A DNA stretch of 38,952 bases from GWE2-40-63 sp050251815 (GTDB lineage: Bacteria > Bacteroidota > Bacteroidia > Bacteroidales > SZUA-534): contig JBFWMB010000031.1 in NCBI GenBank assembly GCA_050251815.1, forward strand, positions 1-38,952, in the 5' to 3' direction. The notes under the pieces are model-generated. The model did no database searches and was not told the origin of the DNA. It was given only the letters and a program-made list of their open reading frames with translations. The position numbers and the translations under genes are program-made. The first letter of the stretch is position 1, and each line of letters starts with the position of its first letter. Positions 9,636 through 17,401 of the stretch are shown here, piece by piece.

Positions 9636-10008
9636 GTTTTATCAATACATTGAAGCCACGGCCGAAGAAATTTTTCTGGCACTTACCAATCCGTTTACCA
9701 TTGAGTTATGGAGCGATGCTCCGGCAAAAATGGATGCCCGTGAAGGAACCGAATTTGAACTTTGGGATGGAGATATATGTGGTAGAAACCTGAAAGTTGT
9801 TGCGAATAAAGAACTGGTTCAGGAATGGTACTTCGACGATTTGTCGGAACCCTCAATTGCCACAATTAAACTACATCCCCACAAAACGGGAACCAATGTC
9901 GAAGTAAAACATGTTAATGTGCCGGCAGAAGCTTTTGGAAACATTAACGAAGGCTGGCGCGAGTACTATATTGGTGCCATAAAACGTTTTTTTGAGGAGG
10001 AGCTTTAA
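9625..10008 (+). CDS. SRPBCC / AHSA1-like START-fold protein
   Basis: A 127-residue protein with the pattern of the activator-of-Hsp90-ATPase-homologue (AHSA1)/SRPBCC family: an opening strand with IEATAEEIFLALTNP, then ELWSDAPAKM, GTEFELWDGDI, a central run of strands and a closing helix (INEGWREYYIGAIKRFFEEEL shortened here to GWREYYIGAIKRFF). Such folds make a deep hydrophobic pocket for a small ligand. There is no signal peptide, so it is cytoplasmic, in contrast to the exported partner encoded just upstream. The ATG lies inside the end of that gene (11-base overlap), indicating translational coupling. The ligand and biological role are unknown. Confidence 0.82.
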   Translation: MDIKFYQYIEATAEEIFLALTNPFTIELWSDAPAKMDAREGTEFELWDGDICGRNLKVVANKELVQEWYFDDLSEPSIATIKLHPHKTGTNVEVKHVNVPAEAFGNINEGWREYYIGAIKRFFEEEL

Positions 10009-10047
10009 TTGTTCTCATCAAAAAATCTGATGAATTAGCAGAAACAA

Positions 10048-10617
10048 TCAGTGTAGTTTTTTAAGCAACCAGGCCATATTTTCTCCCAAATCGCGCATGG
10101 TTTGCATGCCTTCTTCGTCGTTTAGTACATCGCCGGGTAATTTGCCAATGCCTACATTCCAGTAGCTCGATCCGGGAACTATCATTTGGTTTATTAAAAA
10201 GAAATGGTTCAATGCATCAAAAGTAAAAATTTCTCCGGCACGACGTACGGCTACAACACCCGCACCCACTTTCCTGATCAGTGATTTATTGGCGCGCAGG
10301 GCATACCCGGCACAATCTATCAACGCTTTTATTTCGGTGGTAACATTGGAAAAATATACAGGTGAACCCAGTATAATGGCATCGGCCTGTTGCATTCGTT
10401 CCATAATCTGGTTAATTGCATCGTTTTTTATATGACATTTGCCATCGAGCAGTTCGCGACACTTACCACAAGCGGTGCATCCATGAACCTGTTTTCCGCC
10501 CAATTGAAAAAATTCAGTTTCAATGCCGTGTTTTTCCAGTACTTTAAATACTTCTTTGATTAATAACGACGTGTTGCCATTTTTATTCGGACTTCCGTTT
10601 ATTCCTAAAACTTTCAT
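10048..10617 (-). CDS. NAD(P)H-dependent FMN reductase / iron-sulfur flavoprotein-like
   Basis: A 189-residue flavodoxin-fold protein. GINGSPNKNGNTS at ~5-17 is the FMN phosphate-binding loop, and LGSPVYFSNVT (~85-95) lines the isoalloxazine pocket. Between them HGCTACGKC plus a fourth Cys seven residues later gives C-x2-C-x2-C-x7-C. This matches the compact cluster-binding pattern of iron-sulfur flavoproteins (Isf), so a [4Fe-4S] cluster is possible, though some relatives keep the Cys residues without a proven cluster. It should be a cytoplasmic electron carrier or quinone/FMN reductase. It is the last gene of a minus-strand run with the VOC protein (23-base gap) and murB. Confidence 0.87.
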   Translation of the reverse strand: MKVLGINGSPNKNGNTSLLIKEVFKVLEKHGIETEFFQLGGKQVHGCTACGKCRELLDGKCHIKNDAINQIMERMQQADAIILGSPVYFSNVTTEIKALIDCAGYALRANKSLIRKVGAGVVAVRRAGEIFTFDALNHFFLINQMIVPGSSYWNVGIGKLPGDVLNDEEGMQTMRDLGENMAWLLKKLH

Positions 10618-10640
10618 ATGGTGATTCCTTAGTTTATTGC

Positions 10641-11105
10641 CTATTTGGTTGTTTTTCCTCCCATTTGGGTAAATACACTGTCAACAGGTTCCCACAGTTC
10701 AATTTTATTGCCATCGGCATCCATAATGTGTACAAATTTGCCATAATCAAAACTTTCAATCTCGTCGAGAATGCTTACCCCATTCAATCGAAGTTTTTTT
10801 ACCAATGCTTCGATATTTTGTACCCGGTAATTAATCATAAATTCTTTTTTAGAGGGTTCAAAATATGTGCTTCCCTGTTTAAAAGGACTCCATTGCAGGT
10901 AGTTTATCTCTTCGGGACGGTTAGCGTTCCTGAATTCGAAACTCGAACCCCATTCATTAACTTCGAGTCCCAGATTTTCGGCATACCAATCCTTTGTTTT
11001 TTCGGGATTATCAGAGAAAAAAAAGATGCCTCCAATTCCGGTTACTTTAGGCGTTGTATCCTTATTAACCGATTTTTTTGCTGATTCATTTTTTGAATTT
11101 TCCAT
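10641..11105 (-). CDS. VOC-superfamily (glyoxalase/dioxygenase-like) protein
   Basis: A 154-residue protein with two beta-alpha-beta-beta-beta halves typical of vicinal-oxygen-chelate proteins. The first half starts with GIGGIFFFSDNPEKTKDWY, including the WYAENLGL signature. The second has MINYRVQNIEALVKKL and ends with IMDADGNKIELWEP, where the closing Glu is a common metal ligand. The first ~22 residues are a charged, Ser/Lys-rich tail with no signal-peptide character. It is likely cytoplasmic. Whether it is an enzyme or a binding protein is undecided, because VOC members cover glyoxalase, extradiol dioxygenase and resistance functions. It sits 15 bases after murB and 23 bases before the flavoprotein gene, in the same direction. 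Confidence 0.85.
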   Translation of the reverse strand: MENSKNESAKKSVNKDTTPKVTGIGGIFFFSDNPEKTKDWYAENLGLEVNEWGSSFEFRNANRPEEINYLQWSPFKQGSTYFEPSKKEFMINYRVQNIEALVKKLRLNGVSILDEIESFDYGKFVHIMDADGNKIELWEPVDSVFTQMGGKTTK

Positions 11106-11120
11106 ACTGTTTCGTTTTCG

Positions 11121-12146
11121 CTAGTTAATAATTACTTCAGGCTCCAGGCAAACGCCAAATTTTTCGAAAACCTTATTTTGTGCCATCCGGGCTACATTTA
11201 ATATATCCATTCCAGTAGCATTTCCTTTATTTATTATTACCAGCGCTTGTTTATCGTGAATACCTGCCGTTTGCTTTTCGTTCACATATCCTTTTAAACC
11301 GCATTGCTCAATAAGCCATCCGGCGGCCAGTTTTACCATATTATTTGCTGCCTGATAACTTGGAATTTCCGGATAATCTTTTCGAAGTTTTTCAAGCAAA
11401 TATTCAGGAACCAGCGGATTTTTAAAGAAACTGCCCCCATTACCAATTTCATTTGGATTTGGAAGTTTACTAGAACGTATGGCTATTATTGCCTGCCGAA
11501 TGTTTTTAAGATTGATGGCATCGAATTTTTTTAGTTCTTCTGAAACCGATCCGTAATGGGTGATGAATTTGTGTTTTTTGGTGAGTTTAAAAGTTACCGA
11601 ATCAATCAAATAGCGGTTTTTTAACTTGTTTTTAAAGATGCTTGTACGGTAATCAAATTGGCATTCGGCATTGAGTAAGGTGCGGGTTGAAGCATCGGCA
11701 AAACTAACCAGATGAACCTCAAAAATACAATCTTTTACTTCAACTCCATAAGCGCCAATGTTTTGTACAGCCGATGCTCCCACGTTTCCGGGAATGTCTG
11801 ACAGGTTTTCAATGCCTCCCCAGTTGTTATCAACAGCGTAAGCAACTAAATTATCCCAAATTACGCCGGCGCCGGCTTTTACACACACATAATCGGTATC
11901 TTCTGAAACAATTTCAATATTTTTATTTGTCGGATGAATAACTACTCCCTCAAAATCCTGGGTAAAAAGCTGGTTGCTTCCTCCACCCAGAATAATCATT
12001 TCAGCATCGCGCAAAAGCGGACCTTCGGTAATGAAATGGTGTAAATCGGAAGGTTTTTCATAAAGGCACAGGAAACGGGCTTTTACATCGATTCCAAAAG
12101 TATTGTATGGTTTTAAACTTACGTTTTGGTAAATGGTTGGTGTCAT
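11121..12146 (-). CDS. murB: UDP-N-acetylenolpyruvoylglucosamine reductase MurB
   Basis: MurB reduces UDP-GlcNAc-enolpyruvate to UDP-MurNAc with NADPH, the second committed step of peptidoglycan synthesis. The 341-residue length and the C-terminal layout match type I MurB (E. coli-like). NTFGIDVKA starts the FAD-binding domain and LGGGSNQLF binds FAD phosphates. GNVGASAVQNIGAYG and YRTSIFKN follow. GNGGSFFKNP carries the catalytic Ser, and the C-terminal LEPEVIIN holds the Glu that completes the proton relay. It is cytoplasmic. It is the first gene of a minus-strand run with the VOC protein and the flavoprotein. A TATATTTG element lies just upstream. Confidence 0.97.
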   Translation of the reverse strand: MTPTIYQNVSLKPYNTFGIDVKARFLCLYEKPSDLHHFITEGPLLRDAEMIILGGGSNQLFTQDFEGVVIHPTNKNIEIVSEDTDYVCVKAGAGVIWDNLVAYAVDNNWGGIENLSDIPGNVGASAVQNIGAYGVEVKDCIFEVHLVSFADASTRTLLNAECQFDYRTSIFKNKLKNRYLIDSVTFKLTKKHKFITHYGSVSEELKKFDAINLKNIRQAIIAIRSSKLPNPNEIGNGGSFFKNPLVPEYLLEKLRKDYPEIPSYQAANNMVKLAAGWLIEQCGLKGYVNEKQTAGIHDKQALVIINKGNATGMDILNVARMAQNKVFEKFGVCLEPEVIIN

Positions 12147-12161
12147 TTTGTTTATTTTTTA

Positions 12162-12169
12162 CAAATATA
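12162..12169 (-). promoter_or_regulatory. Promoter -7 element of murB
   Basis: TATATTTG on the minus strand matches the Bacteroidota -7 consensus TAnnTTTG exactly and lies 16 bases before the murB ATG, implying a very short leader. A TTTG is 24 bases further upstream, slightly farther than the usual -33 spacing. Confidence 0.45.
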
Positions 12170-12348
12170 AGGGCTATGCACAGATAGTGCACACAAATTG
12201 AAGTTCTTTTTGTTTGTTATTTTATAGCTAAAGGCATTTGCTTTGTTTACCCAGATTTTTTAATTTTTTTAATTGCAATACGCATAAAAGCTTTTTTACC
12301 GTTAGTTCATGTATATACAACAAACAACTGTATTTTTAAGCTGCAGGT

Positions 12349-12380
12349 ATTGAGTTTTATTGGCAAGTCGTTTAAATTTG
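12349..12380 (+). promoter_or_regulatory. Promoter of the glycan operon
   Basis: TAAATTTG at 12373-12380 matches TAnnTTTG. ATTG at 12349-12352, 20 bases earlier, is close to the -33 TTTG. Transcription from here would give a leader of roughly 45-50 bases before the ATG at 12436. Confidence 0.4.
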
Positions 12381-12435
12381 CGGTTCGCACAAGATTCATT
12401 TTGTAATACAGAAAAAAACATTAGGTTTGCTTACT

Positions 12436-13530
12436 ATGGCCAAACATATAATAATAGCTGTAACCAACGATTTAGCAACCGATCAACGAGTGTTTCGTGT
12501 TTCACAGACACTGGTGGAGGCGGGTTATCAGATTACCCTGGTAGGCCGACAATTAGCAGATAGTGTGGAAGTTAAACTTCCGTATAAAATAAAACGGTTC
12601 AAACTGATGTGTACAAAAGGAGCACGTTTTTATGCTTGTTACAACCTGCGATTATTCTTATACCTCCTGCGTTACAAATTCGATGCGGTTCTGGCTAATG
12701 ATTTGGATACACTTACCGCCTGTTTTTTAGCCGCTAAAATAAAGCATAAAGTGCTTATTTACGATAGTCACGAGTATTTTACCGAGGTTCCGGAACTTCT
12801 TGGTCGGGAATTTCAAAAAAACACCTGGCTTTGGCTCGAAAAGCTTATGCTGCCCAAATTAAAACATGCATTCACCGTTTCACCATCAATTGCAAAGGCC
12901 TACCAATACAAATACGGAACAGACTTTAAGGTTGTTAGAAATCTTCCATTTAAAAGCAAAATACCCGAAAATAAGCGCCAAAAAGTATTGATATACCAGG
13001 GGGCGCTCAATATGGGGCGTGGCATTGAATTGATGATTCAAACCATGCCTTATTTGCCTGATTATAAACTCTGGATAGCCGGAGCCGGGGATATTGAAGA
13101 AAAACTTAAAGAATTGGTTTTTATTTTGGGGCTGGAAAAACAGGTTGTTTTTTTAGGTCGACTTTCGATGGAACAATTGTACCAGGCAACCATTCAGGCA
13201 ACACTGGGTTTTTCGCTTGAAGAAAACCTGGGTCTCAATTATTATTATGCCTTGCCCAATAAGGTTTTTGATTACGTACAAGCCCTGGTTCCTGTAATTG
13301 TTGCTGATTTACCAGAAATGAGCTCTTTAACCTTACAGTATGGTATAGGCGAAGTATTGACCGAACGAACACCTCAAGGTTTAACTCATTTGGTAAATAA
13401 CATGACAGCTGATGCAGAACGTTACAAACAATACGTTGAGAATACACGTAAAGCTGCAGCTGAACTCAATTGGGAACACGAAAAACCGGCATTTATAACT
13501 ATTATTAAACAAGCTTTTGAAACATGCTGA
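12436..13530 (+). CDS. Family 4-like (GT-B) glycosyltransferase
   Basis: A 364-residue retaining GT-B enzyme that transfers a sugar from a nucleotide donor to a growing glycan, without a signal peptide or clear membrane helix. The N-terminal acceptor domain starts with AKHIIIAVTNDLATDQRV. The donor domain contains VLIYQGALNMGRGIELMI, a Glycos_transf_1 signature, and the donor-binding segment GFSLEEN ... YYALPNKVFDYVQALVPV. The E-x7-E region is loosely kept. I place the start at ATG 12436; an in-frame TTG three codons upstream is less likely. It is the first gene of a four-gene operon and overlaps the next gene by 7 bases. Donor and acceptor cannot be named. Confidence 0.85.
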   Translation: MAKHIIIAVTNDLATDQRVFRVSQTLVEAGYQITLVGRQLADSVEVKLPYKIKRFKLMCTKGARFYACYNLRLFLYLLRYKFDAVLANDLDTLTACFLAAKIKHKVLIYDSHEYFTEVPELLGREFQKNTWLWLEKLMLPKLKHAFTVSPSIAKAYQYKYGTDFKVVRNLPFKSKIPENKRQKVLIYQGALNMGRGIELMIQTMPYLPDYKLWIAGAGDIEEKLKELVFILGLEKQVVFLGRLSMEQLYQATIQATLGFSLEENLGLNYYYALPNKVFDYVQALVPVIVADLPEMSSLTLQYGIGEVLTERTPQGLTHLVNNMTADAERYKQYVENTRKAAAELNWEHEKPAFITIIKQAFETC

Positions 13531-14813
13531 TTTTTTGCAAAGATATCACCCCACGTGTGACCTACACTTTCGATTATGTTTTTATCGATAGGCTGGGAGT
13601 AAATGTCGAGTTCACCTCCAATGCCAATGAATTCCTAAATTCTGATGCTGAAAAACTAAACTATTCCACAAAATTGTTTGAGGGTATTCCTTCCATAACT
13701 CCCGAAGGATTGCTTTTTGAGAAAAAAATTCGTAAACGCAAACCCGGAGTGGTTTATGAAAAAGGTATTCCCGTAATTTTTAGCAATTCATCCGGTTTAG
13801 GTTTTGATTTGTTTTCGGCTGTTTTTTATTTTATTAGTCGATACGAAGAGTACCAGCCTTTCGATTCCGATTTGCACGGACGGTTTCCTGCAAAAGAAAG
13901 TTTGGCATTTCAGCATATTTTCTTAAACCAACCGGTAGTCGACAATTGGATTATGCTTTTTAAGGATTTTTTGAATAAAAATTATCAACAATTGAAATAT
14001 AAAGAAGAGCATTTTGAGCAAATTCCAACCATCGATGTAGACAGTCCCTGGTGTTACCGGAACAAAGGATTTATTCGTAATACGCTGGGCTTATCGCGCG
14101 ACTTATTAAAGGTTGACATCAAAAAAGTACTTTTGCGTTTTTTGGTTTTAATGCGTTTAAAGCCTGATCCCTGGTTTGTGTTCAATAAAGTGAACTGTTT
14201 ATTTGCCAATAATCAGCTTAAACCGCATTATTTTATTCACGTAGGGCATTACGGTAAGTTCGACAAATCAGTAAGCCGTAATAATCTTATTTTTCGTCGT
14301 TTTGTAAAAAAGCTCGATTCGATCTATCCGGTAGCTTTGCATCCTTCCTATAAAGCAGCTGGGAATCTTTCCTTATTTAAAAGTGAAAGCAAGGCTTTAT
14401 CAAAAATAGTTGATAAACCGATTACACAAAGTCGTCAGCATTTTTTAAAGTTTAAATTACCCGAATACTACCAAATGCTGATTGCTGCTGGAATGACTGA
14501 CGATTTTTCGATGGGCTTTGCTGATAAACCCGGATTCAGAGCTGGTACATCACGGCCTTTTTACTGGTACGATATTAAAAACGAAGCCAAAACTTTTTTA
14601 AAAGTTCATCCGTTTGCCATTATGGATCGCACCTTGGTTAAATACCAGCATTTAACCGGAAATGCTGCTAGGCTGGTTTATAAAGAACTAAAACAACAAG
14701 TGCAACAGGTAAACGGTCTTTTTGTAACTTTATGGCATAATGAGTCGCTGGGTAATCAGGATGAGTGGAAAGGCTGGTATGATTTATTTAAGGAGCTAAT
14801 GATAAAAAAATGA
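13524..14813 (+). CDS. Polysaccharide deacetylase family protein (DUF7033/NodB-like)
   Basis: A 429-residue protein. The N-terminal ~150 residues resemble the DUF7033 region found in front of divergent Bacteroidota deacetylases (FSAVFYFISRYEEY). The NodB-like barrel begins at IPTIDVDSPWCY, with D171 and D173 as likely metal ligands. It continues through LHPSYKAAGN (H273) and TDDFSMGFADKPGFRAGT, ending in FVTLWHNESLGN. CE4 enzymes remove N- or O-acetyl groups from polysaccharides; this branch lacks the textbook H-x3-H spacing, so activity is probable but unproven. No signal peptide is seen, which suggests it acts on a cytoplasmic or lipid-linked glycan. The ATG overlaps the stop of the glycosyltransferase gene, and the next gene starts 7 bases after its own stop. 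Confidence 0.8.
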   Translation: MLIFCKDITPRVTYTFDYVFIDRLGVNVEFTSNANEFLNSDAEKLNYSTKLFEGIPSITPEGLLFEKKIRKRKPGVVYEKGIPVIFSNSSGLGFDLFSAVFYFISRYEEYQPFDSDLHGRFPAKESLAFQHIFLNQPVVDNWIMLFKDFLNKNYQQLKYKEEHFEQIPTIDVDSPWCYRNKGFIRNTLGLSRDLLKVDIKKVLLRFLVLMRLKPDPWFVFNKVNCLFANNQLKPHYFIHVGHYGKFDKSVSRNNLIFRRFVKKLDSIYPVALHPSYKAAGNLSLFKSESKALSKIVDKPITQSRQHFLKFKLPEYYQMLIAAGMTDDFSMGFADKPGFRAGTSRPFYWYDIKNEAKTFLKVHPFAIMDRTLVKYQHLTGNAARLVYKELKQQVQQVNGLFVTLWHNESLGNQDEWKGWYDLFKELMIKK

Positions 14814-14820
14814 GCAAGCT

Positions 14821-15744
14821 ATGAGCATAAGGTACCTGAAACATGATGAGATTGATAAACTGAAATGGGATAAATGCATCAATCGTTCGTTTAACGGGAT
14901 AGTTTATGCCTATTCCTGGTATCTCGACATTGTTTCTTACCAGTGGGAAGCCTTGGTGCTCGATGATTATGATGCGATAATGCCTTTGCCCGTTCGAAAA
15001 AATTACACCATACAATCGTTAAAACAACCCAATTTTACCTGGCAGTTGGGCATTTTTACCTCAAAACTATTGGACGAAAAATTGGTAAGCACATTTTTAA
15101 ATGCTATTCCTGAAAAATTCAGAAAAATTGAATTGGCTTTTAACGCATTTAATAAGGTTGTACACCCCAAATATCATATCAGAAATGAGTTCACTTATCA
15201 GCTCGATTTAATAACACCGTACAAAGAAATCTATCAGGGTTTTAGCCTTGAAACCAAAGAAGCCATAAAACAGACTAAAACGAATAATATTCAGATAGTT
15301 AAACAGGTTAATCTTAAGGATTTTCTTTTGCTGAAAAAACATACAGGTAAAACACCGTTAACTTTTGAAAATCTGAATATGTTACGCCGCATCATTCCAT
15401 TTACCATCAGCTATAATCTGGGTGAAGTATTTGGAGCCTATAGTGCCGAAAACGATTTGGTGGCAGCAGCATTTTTTATTAAATCGCATCAAAAGGCTAT
15501 TTTGTTACTTGCCGCCTGTTCCGATTATGGTTTTGCAATTCGTGCCGATGTTGCCATTGTAAATAGTTACATCAGAGAATATGCCGAACGCAACATGACT
15601 CTTGATTTTGGCAATGACGAAAAAGAAGACAGCGAACGGTTTGCCAAAGGATTTGGAGCAATTCCTGTTAGTTATCCTTACCTTAAAAAAAGAAACTGGT
15701 TCGCCAATATTTGGTTTAAAAAAGAAAAAATATCTCTGCCATGA
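14821..15744 (+). CDS. GNAT/BioF2-like acyltransferase
   Basis: A 307-residue soluble protein with a double-GNAT shape like the BioF2/FemAB group. The first half (YAYSWYLDIVSYQWEALVLDD, given here as YAYSWYLDIVSYQW) and YDAIMPLPVRKNY form one lobe. The second lobe includes GEVFGAYSAENDLVAAAFF, the beta strands facing the acyl donor, then SDYGFAIRADVAIVNSYIREYA and LDFGNDEKEDSERF near the end. The LDFG-x-(6-10)-RFKxxFGA-like ending (RFAKGFGAIP) is typical of this set. It could transfer an acetyl, aminoacyl or fatty acyl group to a sugar amine. Position between two deacetylases suggests that it reacylates the exposed amine (inference). Its stop overlaps the next start by 4 bases (ATGA). Confidence 0.72.
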   Translation: MSIRYLKHDEIDKLKWDKCINRSFNGIVYAYSWYLDIVSYQWEALVLDDYDAIMPLPVRKNYTIQSLKQPNFTWQLGIFTSKLLDEKLVSTFLNAIPEKFRKIELAFNAFNKVVHPKYHIRNEFTYQLDLITPYKEIYQGFSLETKEAIKQTKTNNIQIVKQVNLKDFLLLKKHTGKTPLTFENLNMLRRIIPFTISYNLGEVFGAYSAENDLVAAAFFIKSHQKAILLLAACSDYGFAIRADVAIVNSYIREYAERNMTLDFGNDEKEDSERFAKGFGAIPVSYPYLKKRNWFANIWFKKEKISLP

Positions 15745-16724
15745 GATTTGGGCTAAAAGTGTTATCGTTTGTTACAGGCAAACAGCTTATAATGCCTTTT
15801 TATCATGCAGTTTCTGACCAAGCGCCTGCACATCTGAAACATTTGTATGTCATTCGCTCCCAAAAACAATTCAGTAAAGATCTGGAAGTTTTACTGCAAC
15901 TGTACGAGCCCATTTCTATCGAGACGCTGATAAACTACATTCGGGGCATAGGAAATCTGCCTAAATACAGTTTTCTGCTTTCTTTCGATGATGGGTTACG
16001 GGAATTTGATGAATTTGCATGGCCCATTTTAAAAGCCGGGAATTTACCGGTAGCTTTATTTGTAAATCCTGATTTTACCGGCAACCAAAAGGTATTTTAC
16101 CGGTTTAAAACCAGTTTATTGATTGAGCATTTGTTGTCAATTAAAACGGAACCTGATTATAAGAAGCTAAGTTGTTTGATATCGTTCCCTGTTAAAAATA
16201 AAAAAAGCTTATTTGAATTCTTACATCGAATTGATTACTCAAAAAAAGAATTATTGGATTTTTTTGCTGATTTTTTTTCAATTGATTTCGATTCCTATTT
16301 TAAAACATACCAGCCCTATTTAACGTTAAGTGAAATTCAATCGCTAGCAAATCAGGGAGTTAGTATTGGTGGTCACAGCATGGATCATCCCTTGTTTAAT
16401 CAATTATCACCCGATGAGCAACTTCGGCAACTGATTCAAAGTGTTGATTGGGTAAAGAAACATATTGGAGTTCAAACCGGTATTTTTAGTTTTCCGTTTA
16501 CCGATTCGGGATTGCCTAAAAGTTTTTTTCAACAGCTAAAAACAAATTACCCTGGTTTAGGAGCAACTTTTGGAACTGCAGGCATTAAGAATGAATTAAT
16601 TCCTTTTCATTTTCAGCGTATTCCGGTTGAGCAAACCACTTGGAGCATGACCCAAACCCTACTTTTTGAATACTTGTACTATTTGGCTAAGGTGCCCTTT
16701 TTCAGAAATACCATTCGTCGTTAA
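15741..16724 (+). CDS. CE4 polysaccharide deacetylase
   Basis: A 327-residue NodB-fold protein with the canonical motifs. LLSFDDGLREF supplies the base and metal Asp (D83, D84). GGHSMDHPLF supplies the two metal His (H212, H216). GIFSFPFTDSG is the motif-3 region, and the C-terminal part has FQRIPVEQ. An N-terminal hydrophobic stretch (FVTGKQLIMPFYHAVS) marks the first barrel strand rather than a signal peptide. It should remove acetyl groups from an aminosugar in a glycan. As the last gene of the four-gene operon, with a 4-base overlap to the acyltransferase gene, it probably acts on the same product as the DUF7033-type deacetylase. A short palindrome covers the stop region. Confidence 0.85.
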   Translation: MRFGLKVLSFVTGKQLIMPFYHAVSDQAPAHLKHLYVIRSQKQFSKDLEVLLQLYEPISIETLINYIRGIGNLPKYSFLLSFDDGLREFDEFAWPILKAGNLPVALFVNPDFTGNQKVFYRFKTSLLIEHLLSIKTEPDYKKLSCLISFPVKNKKSLFEFLHRIDYSKKELLDFFADFFSIDFDSYFKTYQPYLTLSEIQSLANQGVSIGGHSMDHPLFNQLSPDEQLRQLIQSVDWVKKHIGVQTGIFSFPFTDSGLPKSFFQQLKTNYPGLGATFGTAGIKNELIPFHFQRIPVEQTTWSMTQTLLFEYLYYLAKVPFFRNTIRR

Positions 16725-16738
16725 CAATTGTTACCCAT

Positions 16739-16945
16739 TTACAATTGGGCAATGGTATTTAGATAGGTAATATCGTTTTTATAAGCGGTATCGGCAAATT
16801 GTACTTCCCGGTTATCGGCAAACAAGTAATCCTGCAAGTCGCTATCAATCCGATTCTTCTCGTTGGCTTTGTCTAAAAGCTCGGTGTTATTATATATAAA
16901 ACCATATACTTTTTGGTTCGATTTAATGAGTGCAAAGTCGTTCAT
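16739..16945 (-). CDS. Small hypothetical protein
   Basis: A 68-residue reading frame starting at ATG 16945 (MNDFALIKSNQKVYGFIYNN). The frame can be extended to an ATG at 16999 (86 residues), but the added part has poor codon choice. The product is polar and acidic towards its end (DSDLQDYLFADNREVQF), with no signal peptide, helix or motif I can name. It converges on the glycan operon, with only 14 bases between the stops, and is followed upstream by a long gene-free stretch. It may be a genuine small cytoplasmic protein or a chance frame. Confidence 0.4.
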   Translation of the reverse strand: MNDFALIKSNQKVYGFIYNNTELLDKANEKNRIDSDLQDYLFADNREVQFADTAYKNDITYLNTIAQL

Positions 16946-17401
16946 AGTTTTTATTTTTAGTAATTCAACATGGGTTTTAAAACACATGTAATGATTCATT
17001 TACCTCTGGTAAGGTTGCGCTTGGTTCTTGATTTTTTTTATCCGGAAAGAAAAAAGCAAATCATACTTTTTTATATCTGGTTAACTGTTCTGAATATCAG
17101 TTATAATTAAATCAAAACTAAAGAATAAATGCGCATTTTTTATCCAAGTGTGTAACTTCAATAGACTTTCTCCGTAAATCAGGTTTGTCAAAAGTATTAT
17201 AACACAAAGCAGCTTAAAAAGCGGGAATTAAAAAAAACCAGTTGAAAGTACAGGAAAGTGGATAAAAGAGTAAGTGTAATTAATTGTCAGTTAAAGCCTA
17301 ACTATAGAAATATACCTCTGATTGATTAAACAATTATAATACATAAACGTTTTTATTTTGCAGTATTCCTTCATAAGTATTTATCATCAAACTCTGGATA
17401 T
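16946..17401. other. Gene-free stretch upstream of the chemotaxis receptor
   Basis: About 450 AT-rich bases without a supported gene. It must carry the promoter of the chemotaxis gene at 17402, but no clear TAnnTTTG element was found. A weak LacI-like core (AAACGTTT) lies at 17345-17352. No hairpin or RNA-like structure stood out. Confidence 0.5.

Noticed and set aside
10015..10034. Hairpin after the SRPBCC gene as a terminator
   Set aside because: Only a six-base stem (TCATCA/TGATGA) without a following T-run.
12427..12435. TTG start three codons upstream for the glycosyltransferase
   Set aside because: The ATG at 12436 gives the natural GT-B start AKHIIIAVTND; the extra residues match nothing. 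The same reasoning moves the glycan-binding protein start from TTG 33586 to ATG 33577.
16739..16754. CCCATTTACAATTGGG as a terminator for the glycan operon
   Set aside because: Short, AT-rich and without a T-run; it overlaps the end of the small minus-strand frame.
17342..17355. Second LacI-like operator before the chemotaxis gene
   Set aside because: Only the AAACGTTT core and one outer base fit; the outer G and C positions are lost. A short AT-rich palindrome like this is expected by chance.
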